Positions 26,935 through 34,858 of a DNA stretch of 64,000 nucleotides are shown here, in pieces. A program made the translations under genes and the position numbers. Source of the stretch: Saccharomonospora piscinae (lineage in GTDB: Bacteria; Actinomycetota; Actinomycetes; Mycobacteriales; Pseudonocardiaceae); assembly GCF_005862235.1 (NCBI RefSeq), contig NZ_VCEK01000003.1, forward strand, positions 124,199 through 188,198, given 5' to 3'. The notes under the pieces were generated by a model. It was not told where the DNA came from and ran no database searches. It saw only the letters and a list, made by a program, of their open reading frames with translations. Numbering within the stretch: the stretch's first letter is position 1; the number at the start of each line of letters is the position of its first letter.

Positions 26935-27780
26935 GTGCACGACACGGCGCAGGACACACCGCGAATTCCGCCGTCGGCCCGGCTCGACCCCACCAGACCC
27001 TCCGTGGCCCGCGTCTACGACGCCAGCCTCGGCGGCAAGGACAACTACGACATCGACCGTCGCGTGTTCGAGCAGGTCATGCAGGTCGCCCCCCATCAGG
27101 GTGACGTGAGCTGGATGAACCGGCGTTTCCTGGTGCGGGTCGTGCGCTACCTCACCGAACTGGCCGGTGTGGATCAGTTCCTCGACCTCGGCAGCGGCCT
27201 GCCCACGGTGCAGAACACGCACGAGGTCGCGCAGTTCAGCATCAGCGGCGCCCGCGTCGTCTACGTCGACAACGACCCCATCTGCAACGCCCACGGCCGG
27301 GCGTTACTGGAGGAGAACGAGCACACCCGCTTCGTCGAGGCCGACCTGACCGACCCCGCGTCCGTGCTGGGACACCCGGTGATCCGCCGCCACCTCGACC
27401 TCACGAAGCCCGTGGTGCTGATGCAGATCGGCACGCTGCATCACGTCTCCGACGCCGAGGACCCCGCGGCCATCATGCGCGCCTACGTGGAGGCGCTGCC
27501 CGCCGGATCGTATGTCGCGATGACTCACTTCTGGGACCCAGCCGACGCGGCACCCGAGTTGTCCCGGCAGGCGCACGAGCTGATGCGCAGGCTGCGGGAC
27601 GCGGGCCTCGGGACCGGCTTCTGGCGCACCCGCGAGCGGATCGAGGAACTGCTCGCAGGGCTGGACCTGCTCCCGCCCGGTCTGGTCGAACTCGACGACT
27701 GGTGGCCCGCCGGGCCCCGCACGCGCGAGCCGTGGCCCGAGGAACACCTCATGCTCGGGGGCGTCGGCGTCAAGCGCTGA
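26935..27780 (+). CDS. SAM-dependent methyltransferase of the DUF574 (PF04672) family
   Basis: This is a 281-residue Rossmann-like methyltransferase. The N-terminal signature RPSVARVYDASLGGKDNYDI and the SAM-binding strand QFLDLGSGLPTVQNTHEVAQ are those of the actinobacteria-enriched DUF574 group; VVLMQIGTLHHVSDAED follows. The GTG at 26935 has an excellent ribosome site. The group is very common in Streptomyces-like genomes but without an assigned substrate. It stands alone upstream of lacI. Confidence 0.9.
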   Translation: MHDTAQDTPRIPPSARLDPTRPSVARVYDASLGGKDNYDIDRRVFEQVMQVAPHQGDVSWMNRRFLVRVVRYLTELAGVDQFLDLGSGLPTVQNTHEVAQFSISGARVVYVDNDPICNAHGRALLEENEHTRFVEADLTDPASVLGHPVIRRHLDLTKPVVLMQIGTLHHVSDAEDPAAIMRAYVEALPAGSYVAMTHFWDPADAAPELSRQAHELMRRLRDAGLGTGFWRTRERIEELLAGLDLLPPGLVELDDWWPAGPRTREPWPEEHLMLGGVGVKR

Positions 27781-27868
27781 CCCGCTCGGCCGGCGTGAGC
27801 GGCCGTGACTCCGAGTTACCCACTGCTAACATCGGTGTCGCGGACCGCGCACGGCGAGGAGAAGAACC

Positions 27869-28867
27869 TTGGCGACCATCTACGACGTGGCCCGGCACGC
27901 CGAGGTGTCGGTGGCCACGGTGTCGCGGGTGCTCAACGGAAGCTCGGTCGACCCGGCGATGGCCGAGCGCGTGACCCAGGCGGTCACGGCGCTGCGCTAC
28001 CGGCCCAACCTCGTCGCCCGCAACCTGCGGACGCGCCGCACCCGCCTGTGGGCGGTGATCATCTCCGACGTGCGCAACCCGTTCTTCACCGACATGGTGC
28101 GCGGTATCGAGGACGTCGCCTCGGCCGAGGGCTATTCCGTCGTGCTGTGCAACAGCGACGAGGACGCGGCCAAGGAAGCCGACTACGTGGACGTGGCGCT
28201 GGCCGAGCGCATGGCCGGGGTCATCCTGTCGCCCTCGTCGGGTCGCACCACCCACATCAACTCGCTGGTCGGCGCAGGGTGCCCGGTGGTGCTCGTCGAC
28301 CGTGAACTGGGCGGGGTGCGCGCCGACGCGGTGCTGACCGACAACGAGCAGGGCGCCGCGCTCGCCACGAGACACCTCGTGGAACAGGGCTTCGAGCGCA
28401 TCGCGTGCGTCACCGGCCCCCAGGAGTACAGCACGGCCGCGCAACGCCTGCGTGGCTACCGGGCCGCGCTCGCCGAGGCGGGCCGCGACGAGGACGAGTC
28501 GCTGGTGCGCTTCGCCGACTTCCGCGAGCCCGGCGGCCACGCGGCGATGACATCCCTTCTGGACAGTCCGATGAGGCCGGACGCCGTGTTCGCGGCCAAC
28601 AACCTCATGACGATCGGCGTCCTGCGCTGCCTGGCCGAACACGCGCTGTCCGTGCCCGCCGACGTCGGGGTGGTGGGCTTCGACGAACTGCCGTGGGCGG
28701 AGTTCGCGCGCCCCACCATCACGACCGTCGGCCAGCCGACCTACGACGAGGGCCGCGCGGCGGCCGAAGCACTGGCACGGCGCATCGGGAGCCCGGACAC
28801 GGAACCGACGCGCACGGTGCTCTCGACGAGCCTGAACGTGCGGGAAAGCTCGCTGCGCGAGCGCTGA
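27869..28867 (+). CDS. LacI-family transcriptional regulator
   Basis: This is a 332-residue sugar-responsive regulator. The LacI helix-turn-helix and hinge are classic: TIYDVARHAEVSVATVSRVL then NLVARNLRTRRTRL. The effector domain has AVIISDVRNPFFTDMVRGI and the C-terminal GFDELPWAEFARPTITTVGQ. The TTG at 27869 is required to include the HTH start and has GAGGAGA upstream. Immediately after its stop lies a truncated RHS gene and IS debris. Beyond that is a minus-strand sugar isomerase and kinase pair, which is a plausible original target. Confidence 0.93.
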   Translation: MATIYDVARHAEVSVATVSRVLNGSSVDPAMAERVTQAVTALRYRPNLVARNLRTRRTRLWAVIISDVRNPFFTDMVRGIEDVASAEGYSVVLCNSDEDAAKEADYVDVALAERMAGVILSPSSGRTTHINSLVGAGCPVVLVDRELGGVRADAVLTDNEQGAALATRHLVEQGFERIACVTGPQEYSTAAQRLRGYRAALAEAGRDEDESLVRFADFREPGGHAAMTSLLDSPMRPDAVFAANNLMTIGVLRCLAEHALSVPADVGVVGFDELPWAEFARPTITTVGQPTYDEGRAAAEALARRIGSPDTEPTRTVLSTSLNVRESSLRER

Positions 28868-28985
28868 ACCCCGGAGCGCGGGGGCCGCATCGATCTCGAA
28901 CCGGCGACGGCCAAGCGCTGAGGTCGAGGGTGAACTCGCCAAGACCTACACCTTCCGCACCAGCTATGCACCGAACAGCGACCTG

Positions 28986-31586
28986 GTGGAGTCGACGACG
29001 ATGCCGGCGTCGGGCGGTCTGGTGGCCGAGAAGATCTACCACGACTACAACGACCTGGGCCTGCCCACCGAGACCTACGGCATCGAGACCTACGCGCAGG
29101 AACACCTGTACTCGCCCTACGGGGAGACGCTGCGGCTGACGATGGGCGACGGTGGGCAGCGGGCCTGGGTGACGAACTACTTCAAGGAGGGCACGCGCCG
29201 GCTCGACCAGACCATCCTGGACCGCAACACGGAAAGCGGCTACCGGGTCGCGGATCGCAGCTACTCGTACGACCCGGCAGGCAACATCACCAGCATCGCC
29301 AACGCGCCGAAGGACGGGCCGCAGGATGTGCAGTGCTACGAGTACGACTACCTGCGCCGACTGACTTCGGCGCACACGCCTGCGTCGGGTGACTGTGCTG
29401 CGGAGCCGAGCGTGGCTGGGCTCGGTGGGGCCGCGCCGTACTGGGCGGAGTTCGGTTACGACGACTCCGGTAACCGGCTGTCGGAGACCAGACATGAGGA
29501 AGCTGGGGTCACGACTCGGTCCTACGAGTACCCGTCGGCCGGACAAGGGCAGCCGCACACGTTGACAGCGGTGACGGAGGAGGGCCCGGGCGGCACGTCG
29601 CGCGACGAGTTCTCTTATGACGCGGTGGGGAACACGACTTCACGCACGATTGCCGGGGACACCCAGCGGTTGGAGTGGGACGCGGAGAACCGGGTCTCGC
29701 GGGTGGAGCATGCGGACGGGTCGGAGAGTTCGTATGTGTATGACGCGGCGGGCAATCGCCTGTTGACCCGCGATCCGAAGCGGACGGTGCTGTTCCTACC
29801 GGGGATGGAACTGACGTTGGATGTCGAGTCGGGTGAGGTGAGCGGTAAGCGGTTTTACGAGCATGCGGGTACGACGGTGGCGGTGCGGTCGTCGGCTGGT
29901 GGCGTGACCATGCTGTTCGGTAATCATCAGGGCACGGCGACGGAGTCGGTCAAGTCGGAGTCGGGGTTGGGGGTGTCGAGGCGGTATTTCACGCCGTTTG
30001 GTGTGCCGCGGGGTGAGGTGCCGGGTTCGTGGCCGAGTGAGCATGGGTTTGTCGGGGGGACTCAGGATGTGTCGGGGTTGACGCATCTGGGTGCGCGGGA
30101 GTACGACCCGGTGACGGGGCGGTTCGCGTCGGTGGATCCGGTGATGGATGTGACGGATCCGCAGCAGATGAACGGTTATGGGTATGCGAACAGTTCGCCG
30201 GTGACGTTCAGTGATCCGTCGGGGTTGATGTGGGGTGCGGCGTGTGGCCCGGATGGGATTTTGTGTGGCAACACGTCGGGGATGGATCCGAAGGAGTACA
30301 TCGAGACTCGCTCGTATTGGATGCGGTGGCGTGGTGATTCGCCTGCGGTGGTGGCGAGTTTTCAGCGGATTGCGTGGGATTCGTATGCTCCGCGGATCGC
30401 GCGTGAGAAGGTGTTGGAGGAGCAGGGGATCAGTGCCGCGGAGTATGAGGAGATGCGGGCGCTGGCGAATTCGAAGCAGAGTTTCTTCGATTATGTATTG
30501 GCGCAGTTGCCGGATCTGGCTGCTGATCTGACTGGTCTAACGGATATTGAGGATTGTTTTTCGGGGAGTTTCGGTTCGTGTGTGGCGGCGGTGGTGGGGG
30601 CGATCCCGGTCTCGAAGTTGCGGCATACGGGCAAGATCATTGATGCGGTCAAGGATGCGTTCCGGTGGCAGGACAAGGTTGAGGCTGCTCGGCGGAGTTT
30701 TCCGAAGTTGGCGGGGGCGATCGAGCAGGGCATCAACAAGCTCCGCAAGGACCCGGGGTGTAACAGTTTTGTTCCTGGGACGCGGGTGTTGTTGGCTGAT
30801 GGGTCGAGTAAGCCGATCGAGGAGGTGGAGCTGGGCGATCGGGTGCTGGCCACTGACCCGGTGACCGGTGAGTCGGGGGCACGGAAGGTCGTGGCCACCA
30901 TCACCGGCCAGGGCGTCAAGGACCTGGTCGAGGTCACGGTGACCGTGGAAGGGAAGTCCGGTGATCGGGTGGAGACCATCACCGCCACCGCGGAGCATCC
31001 GTTCTGGGTGGACGACCGCGGCCGCCACCTGTACCAACCCAGCGACGACCGCCCGTGGGGGCAGGCATCGGGCTGGTACGACGCCGAAGACCTCCACCCC
31101 GGCGACCACCTCCACACCCCAGACGGCGACCCAGCCCGCATCACCGCTATCGACACCCGCACCAGCACCACCACCGTCCACAACCTCACCATCAACGGCA
31201 CCCACACGTACCATGTGGGAACAAAGTCTCTCCCGCTTCTTTCGCATAATGCTGGTGGCCAGAAATGCAGCGAGGTAATTCTTGATTCTTACGACAACTT
31301 TGAGCAAGCCCGCAACAGAGCTTTGGAGCTGTTGGGCGAGATTGACCCAGCCACTCGACGGCCGGTCGAGGGCAGGCTTGAATCTTCGCCATCCACATAC
31401 GGCAAAGTTGTAGGGTTTGAAACTCAGGTAGACGGTGTGTATAAGAGGTTTCGCATGGATTTCGATCCGGCCAAGGGTGCACACATCAACGTAGAAATCG
31501 GAAAGGGAAGTTCGCGGCGTAAATGGGCAGTCCCTTGGCAGGGAAATGCATCGGACGTTTCGAAGCTTCTGGGGGGAAACGCATGA
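28986..31586 (+). CDS. RHS/YD-repeat polymorphic toxin, N-terminally truncated, with Hint domain and C-terminal toxin-like module
   Basis: This is an 866-residue frame. YD-repeat sequence already runs before the first start codon (LAKTYTFRTSYAPNSDLVES, from about 28938), so the usual long N-terminus with its export signal is missing. Order: YD repeats; RHS core at about residues 363-415 (GLTHLGAREYDPVTGRFASV, NGYGYANSSPVTFSDPSGL); a linker; a Hint autoprocessing domain starting at Cys592 (CNSFVPGTRVLLADGSSKPI, with HPFWV) and ending HNA at about 754-756; then a 110-residue C-terminal module (DSYDNFEQARNRALELLGEI, KGAHINVEIGKG). That module resembles polymorphic-toxin C-termini I recall as type 47, but this is uncertain. 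GC drops sharply over the last 300 bases. As it lacks export sequences it may serve as a silent cassette. Confidence 0.85.
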   Translation: MESTTMPASGGLVAEKIYHDYNDLGLPTETYGIETYAQEHLYSPYGETLRLTMGDGGQRAWVTNYFKEGTRRLDQTILDRNTESGYRVADRSYSYDPAGNITSIANAPKDGPQDVQCYEYDYLRRLTSAHTPASGDCAAEPSVAGLGGAAPYWAEFGYDDSGNRLSETRHEEAGVTTRSYEYPSAGQGQPHTLTAVTEEGPGGTSRDEFSYDAVGNTTSRTIAGDTQRLEWDAENRVSRVEHADGSESSYVYDAAGNRLLTRDPKRTVLFLPGMELTLDVESGEVSGKRFYEHAGTTVAVRSSAGGVTMLFGNHQGTATESVKSESGLGVSRRYFTPFGVPRGEVPGSWPSEHGFVGGTQDVSGLTHLGAREYDPVTGRFASVDPVMDVTDPQQMNGYGYANSSPVTFSDPSGLMWGAACGPDGILCGNTSGMDPKEYIETRSYWMRWRGDSPAVVASFQRIAWDSYAPRIAREKVLEEQGISAAEYEEMRALANSKQSFFDYVLAQLPDLAADLTGLTDIEDCFSGSFGSCVAAVVGAIPVSKLRHTGKIIDAVKDAFRWQDKVEAARRSFPKLAGAIEQGINKLRKDPGCNSFVPGTRVLLADGSSKPIEEVELGDRVLATDPVTGESGARKVVATITGQGVKDLVEVTVTVEGKSGDRVETITATAEHPFWVDDRGRHLYQPSDDRPWGQASGWYDAEDLHPGDHLHTPDGDPARITAIDTRTSTTTVHNLTINGTHTYHVGTKSLPLLSHNAGGQKCSEVILDSYDNFEQARNRALELLGEIDPATRRPVEGRLESSPSTYGKVVGFETQVDGVYKRFRMDFDPAKGAHINVEIGKGSSRRKWAVPWQGNASDVSKLLGGNA

Positions 31587-32074
31587 GTGAAAAACCTTCT
31601 TATGGAAGCAGGCCTGATCTTTTGCCTCAATCTCTCGTGAAAGTGGTGCGCGCGAGTGCAGGTAGTGGTCGACTTTTGGAGTGGGTTGGCCGGGCTGGTC
31701 TCGAACTCTTAGACGCAAGCGAGGATACACGGTATCAGCGAGAAAGTCTGGATTGCTTTACTCACAATTCCGATGGGTTAATCGCATGGGGGCTGGTCGA
31801 TCAGGGTTCGATTCTTTATGAGGGTAATCTAGATAACCCAAACCCGTTGGGGCTGATTAAAGAATACGCACCGGATGCCGATATCGCGATCATCTTGTGG
31901 TCTAACGTGCTTCTCCCTAGTGTTAAACTGGATCTTGATGTTGCGCAGAATAAATTGCCTGAGTTGGCAAGGGTGGTCCGAGAATTCTGGATATATCTTC
32001 CTGTTAATAGTGTAATAATAGAGCATGCTTTTCATGGCTCCGTGACCGTGGCTCGCGTGCGCAGCCATCGCTAG
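31583..32074 (+). CDS. Candidate immunity protein for the RHS C-terminal toxin
   Basis: This is a 163-residue protein whose ATG overlaps the RHS stop codon (ATGA), with GGGGGGAA upstream. It shows no signal peptide or membrane helix and I do not recognise a family. Its GC content (about 45-50%) is far below the genome and matches the toxin tail, showing recent joint transfer. Position directly after a Hint-toxin module is the standard place for the cognate immunity gene; the function is inferred from context only. An IS remnant begins right after its stop. Confidence 0.72.
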   Translation: MSEKPSYGSRPDLLPQSLVKVVRASAGSGRLLEWVGRAGLELLDASEDTRYQRESLDCFTHNSDGLIAWGLVDQGSILYEGNLDNPNPLGLIKEYAPDADIAIILWSNVLLPSVKLDLDVAQNKLPELARVVREFWIYLPVNSVIIEHAFHGSVTVARVRSHR

Positions 32075-32341
32075 ACCGTGTCCTATGCGGTGAGGCGGAG
32101 CGAGCGTTTGTGGCACTACAGGGCTGTGGCCAAGGTGAGAAAGACCAGTTATTTGCGGGGATGGCGTTCGTGCCTGGTGAGATCACCTCGGTGCCGGTTC
32201 CTGAACTGATCTTGGTCGGCTGGGGTGGTGCGGAGATGAGAGGGGACTCCTGGTAGATCGGGTGGTGTCTAGTCAACCGTCCTACCGAGGAGTCCCGGGT
32301 GCCATCGTGCCCGAATTCATCGATCAGTCGCGCGCGGGGTC
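32075..32341. mobile_element. Remnant of an insertion sequence
   Basis: Directly after the immunity-gene stop is GACCGTGTCCTATGCGG, which resembles an IS5-type terminal repeat. Read on the minus strand, the next bases give a broken peptide (LVFLTLATAL, then CHKRSLRLT) like the C-terminus of an IS5-family transposase but with in-frame stops. The rest up to about 32341 is unassigned and probably belongs to the same decayed element. Confidence 0.5.
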
Positions 32342-33187
32342 AGCACTGTTGCCTGCTAGCCACCTCGCACCAGCCTTCCCGCAGGTCACGGCGGTATCCA
32401 TCGCACACCACCGATGCGCAGTGGGCGATCATCGAACCGTTGCTGCCCGCCCCGGATTGGTTGGCCGGACATGGTGGACGCCGGGCCAAGCACTGCCGCC
32501 GCGAGATCGTGGACGCGATCTTCTACCAGGTCGACAACGGCATCACATGGCGAGCCCTGCCAGCGGACTTCCCACCCTGGTCCACCGTGTACAACCACTT
32601 CGCGGCATGGGAATCCGCCGGGGTCACTCAGGACATGCTCGACGGGCCGCGTGACCGTGTCCGCCTGGCCGAAGGACGCAACGCCGCACCCAGCGCGGGC
32701 AGCATCGACTCGGCCTCGGTGAAAGCCTCCGAGACCGTCGGGGCCGCAAGCCGCGGGTTCGACGCGGGCAAGAAGATCAATGGCCGTAAGCGTCATATCG
32801 CCGTCGACACGCTCGGCCTGCTGATCTGCGTGCTGGTCACCACCGCCGGCGTGCAAGATCGTGTCGCCGCACGCAACCTGCTGGCTCGGCTACGGTATGT
32901 CTGCCCGAGCATCCGGCACCTGTGGGCCGACTCCGGCTACACCGGCACCCTCATCACCTGGGCCAAAGCGTTGTTCGGAGTCGGCATCGACATCGACATC
33001 GTGGCCAAACTCGCAGGTCAAACCGGCTTCGTCGTACTGCACCGCCGATGGGTCGTCGAAAGAACCCTGGCCTGGATCAACCAACACCGCCCGCTGCGTA
33101 CGCGACTACGAACGCCTCCCCGAACACCACGAAGCCCGCTGGGCCATGATCCACACCACCACCAGCAAACGCCTCACACGAGTTTAG
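32299..33187 (+). pseudogene. IS5-family DDE transposase, frameshifted
   Basis: Transposase sequence runs from about 32396 (YPSHTTDAQWAIIEPLLPAP, DUF4096 region) through IDSASVKASE (first Asp), HLWADSGYTG (second Asp) and RRWVVERTLAWINQHR (Glu region). At 33090-33092 one extra C in the run CGCCCG shifts the frame. The proper C-terminus (CVRDYERLPEHHEA, then SKRLTRV and TAG at 33185) continues in the +1 frame. The shifted frame runs on to 33315 into unrelated sequence. The first in-frame start (GTG 32299) lies outside the probable IS end. The element is therefore likely immobile unless rescued by frameshifting. Confidence 0.85.
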
Positions 33188-33199
33188 GAACAAGCTCTG
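32342..33199 (+). mobile_element. IS5-family insertion sequence, about 858 bp, degenerate
   Basis: The right end (reverse complement GAGCTTGTTCCTAAACTCG, at 33181-33199) imperfectly matches CAGCACTGTTGCCTGCTAG at 32342. These ends give the 850-bp size usual for IS1031-like members of the IS5 family. Inside is one transposase reading frame with a late frameshift. Terminal repeats are poor, so both ends are estimates; the right end abuts the fucose isomerase terminator hairpin. Confidence 0.65.
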
Positions 33200-33200
33200 C

Positions 33201-33237
33201 GTGGGGCATCCGGCAACCCGCCAGCCGGATGCCCCAC
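33201..33237 (-). terminator. Terminator hairpin after the sugar isomerase gene
   Basis: GTGGGGCATCCGGC (33201-33214) and GCCGGATGCCCCAC (33224-33237) are perfect complements with a nine-base loop. It lies eight bases past the minus-strand stop at 33245 and directly abuts the IS right end, showing the IS inserted next to or into this structure without destroying it. Confidence 0.85.
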
Positions 33238-33244
33238 GAACTCG

Positions 33245-34858
33245 CTACCCGCCCAGCTTCACGTCACCGCAGAGATGCACGGCCACTCCGAGGCGGGCGA
33301 ACAGTGCTGCCTTGACCTCCAGCGCCTGGTCGGCGGTGGCGGCGTCGGGGGCGTAGGCGATCTGCACGTGGTTGGCCTTGTGGCGCGCCATGAACTGGTC
33401 GCGGTCGACCCCGTGGAGCACGACGTGCGCGATGGGCCATTCCGGGTTGGTGGCTTCCTTGCGCCTGCGGGTTTCCTCCTCGGACAGCTCCACCACGCTG
33501 GCCCGGCCGATGTCGACATGGAGACTTCCCTCGGCGATGTAGACGCGGGACCACACCAGCTCGCCCGGCTTGGACACGCCGTTGATCGTGGCGCCGCCCG
33601 CGGGGAAGAACACGTTGCCCTGCCGCCAGCCCTCGGCGTCGACGTAGCCGTTCGGGAAGTGCGACGGCGGCACCGAGCCCGAGATCTCGTACACCCACAC
33701 GAACTCGCCGTCGTACTCGTCGCCCCAGCGCACGTCGTGCAGGGTGGTGGCGGGGTCGAGGTCCAGCGCCGTCCACACGCGGTTGGTCACGAGCGCGTCC
33801 ACGGCGGCGCCCTCGTCGACCTCGTTGAAGTGCGGCAGCGGCCGACCTTCCCACAGCACGCGCGAGCCGTCCCGGCTGGTCACCGGGGGGCGCAGGGCGT
33901 TGTTGAGCAGGCCCTCGGGCAGGTCGGACGCGGGCGCGAGGTCCTTGAGTCCCTGCTGGTACTGGATGCCGACCGCGTCGAGGCCGAAGTCGTCGCTGAT
34001 GCGCAGCGCCGCGATGTACATCTTGTACTGCCAGCGCAACTGGTTCTCGGTCAGTTCCGTGGCTTCGTCGGTACCCAGCCGGAACGTCATCCCGGCCTCG
34101 GTGAGCCACCGGCCCACGGCGTCGGCCTCCGCGTCGGGCACCCGCTGCATCTCCGCCCACAGCGCGCTCTGCGACAGCCGTTCCTTGTAGATGCCGATGG
34201 GGTTGAGCAGCTCGTCGTCGATGATCGCGTTGTACATGCCCATGCAGCCCTCGTCGAACACGCCGATGATGGCCTTGTCCTTCAGCAGGCGCTCGGCGAG
34301 TGTGCGGCCGAGTTCGGCGGCGGGCGTGGCGGGCAGCTCGGGCAGGTCACGCACGTGTGAGGTGTCGTGGGCGATGGTGCCGGTCTTCAGCCACGACCGG
34401 ATGCCGTCCTGGAACCAGGTGTCGCTGCCGTCGACCGTCCAGATGGTCGAGTACGGCTTGTTCATCTTCGTGAGCCCGGCGTTGAGCCCGAGCAGGCCGA
34501 CCAGCCCCGGCCACGCGCCCGCGAAGTTCGCCACCGTGAGGATGGGGCCCTCGTGGGTGCGCAGCCCGGCGAGCACGTGGTGGCTGTACTGCCACACGGC
34601 CTCGGCCACGATCAGCGGAGCGTCGGCCGGGATGTTGCCGAACACGCGCAGTCCCATGCGCTGGCTGGAGATGAACCCGTGCCCGGTCTCGGGGTCGACG
34701 TCGTTGGCCCGCACGACCCGCCAACCCTGCGCGGCCAGCGCGTCGGTGACCACGCGCTCCAGCTCCACCTGCGTGGGCCAGCCCGCGACGTTGGCCGATT
34801 CGCGCAGGTCGCCGCTGGCGACGAGGTACGCGGTGCGTTCCGGTGTGGACAGAGTCAT
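33245..34858 (-). CDS. L-fucose isomerase-family sugar isomerase
   Basis: This is a 537-residue aldose-ketose isomerase of the fucose/arabinose isomerase superfamily. Recognisable segments are GLRVFGNIPADAPLIVAEAV, IIGVFDEGCMGMYNAIIDDE, LNPIGIYKERLSQSALWAEM and near the C-terminus ARHKANHVQIAYAPD, which contains the region of the C-terminal metal-binding histidine. Together with the overlapping FGGY kinase it would turn an aldose such as fucose or D-arabinose into a phosphorylated ketose. No aldolase or transporter gene is adjacent in the window, and the exact sugar is not readable. Confidence 0.85.
   Translation of the reverse strand: MTLSTPERTAYLVASGDLRESANVAGWPTQVELERVVTDALAAQGWRVVRANDVDPETGHGFISSQRMGLRVFGNIPADAPLIVAEAVWQYSHHVLAGLRTHEGPILTVANFAGAWPGLVGLLGLNAGLTKMNKPYSTIWTVDGSDTWFQDGIRSWLKTGTIAHDTSHVRDLPELPATPAAELGRTLAERLLKDKAIIGVFDEGCMGMYNAIIDDELLNPIGIYKERLSQSALWAEMQRVPDAEADAVGRWLTEAGMTFRLGTDEATELTENQLRWQYKMYIAALRISDDFGLDAVGIQYQQGLKDLAPASDLPEGLLNNALRPPVTSRDGSRVLWEGRPLPHFNEVDEGAAVDALVTNRVWTALDLDPATTLHDVRWGDEYDGEFVWVYEISGSVPPSHFPNGYVDAEGWRQGNVFFPAGGATINGVSKPGELVWSRVYIAEGSLHVDIGRASVVELSEEETRRRKEATNPEWPIAHVVLHGVDRDQFMARHKANHVQIAYAPDAATADQALEVKAALFARLGVAVHLCGDVKLGG

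Noticed and set aside
32262-32654. Second plus-strand frame over the start of the transposase
   Set aside because: It is an alternative frame without transposase motifs; the DDE transposase lies in the frame beginning with the TTDAQW segment.
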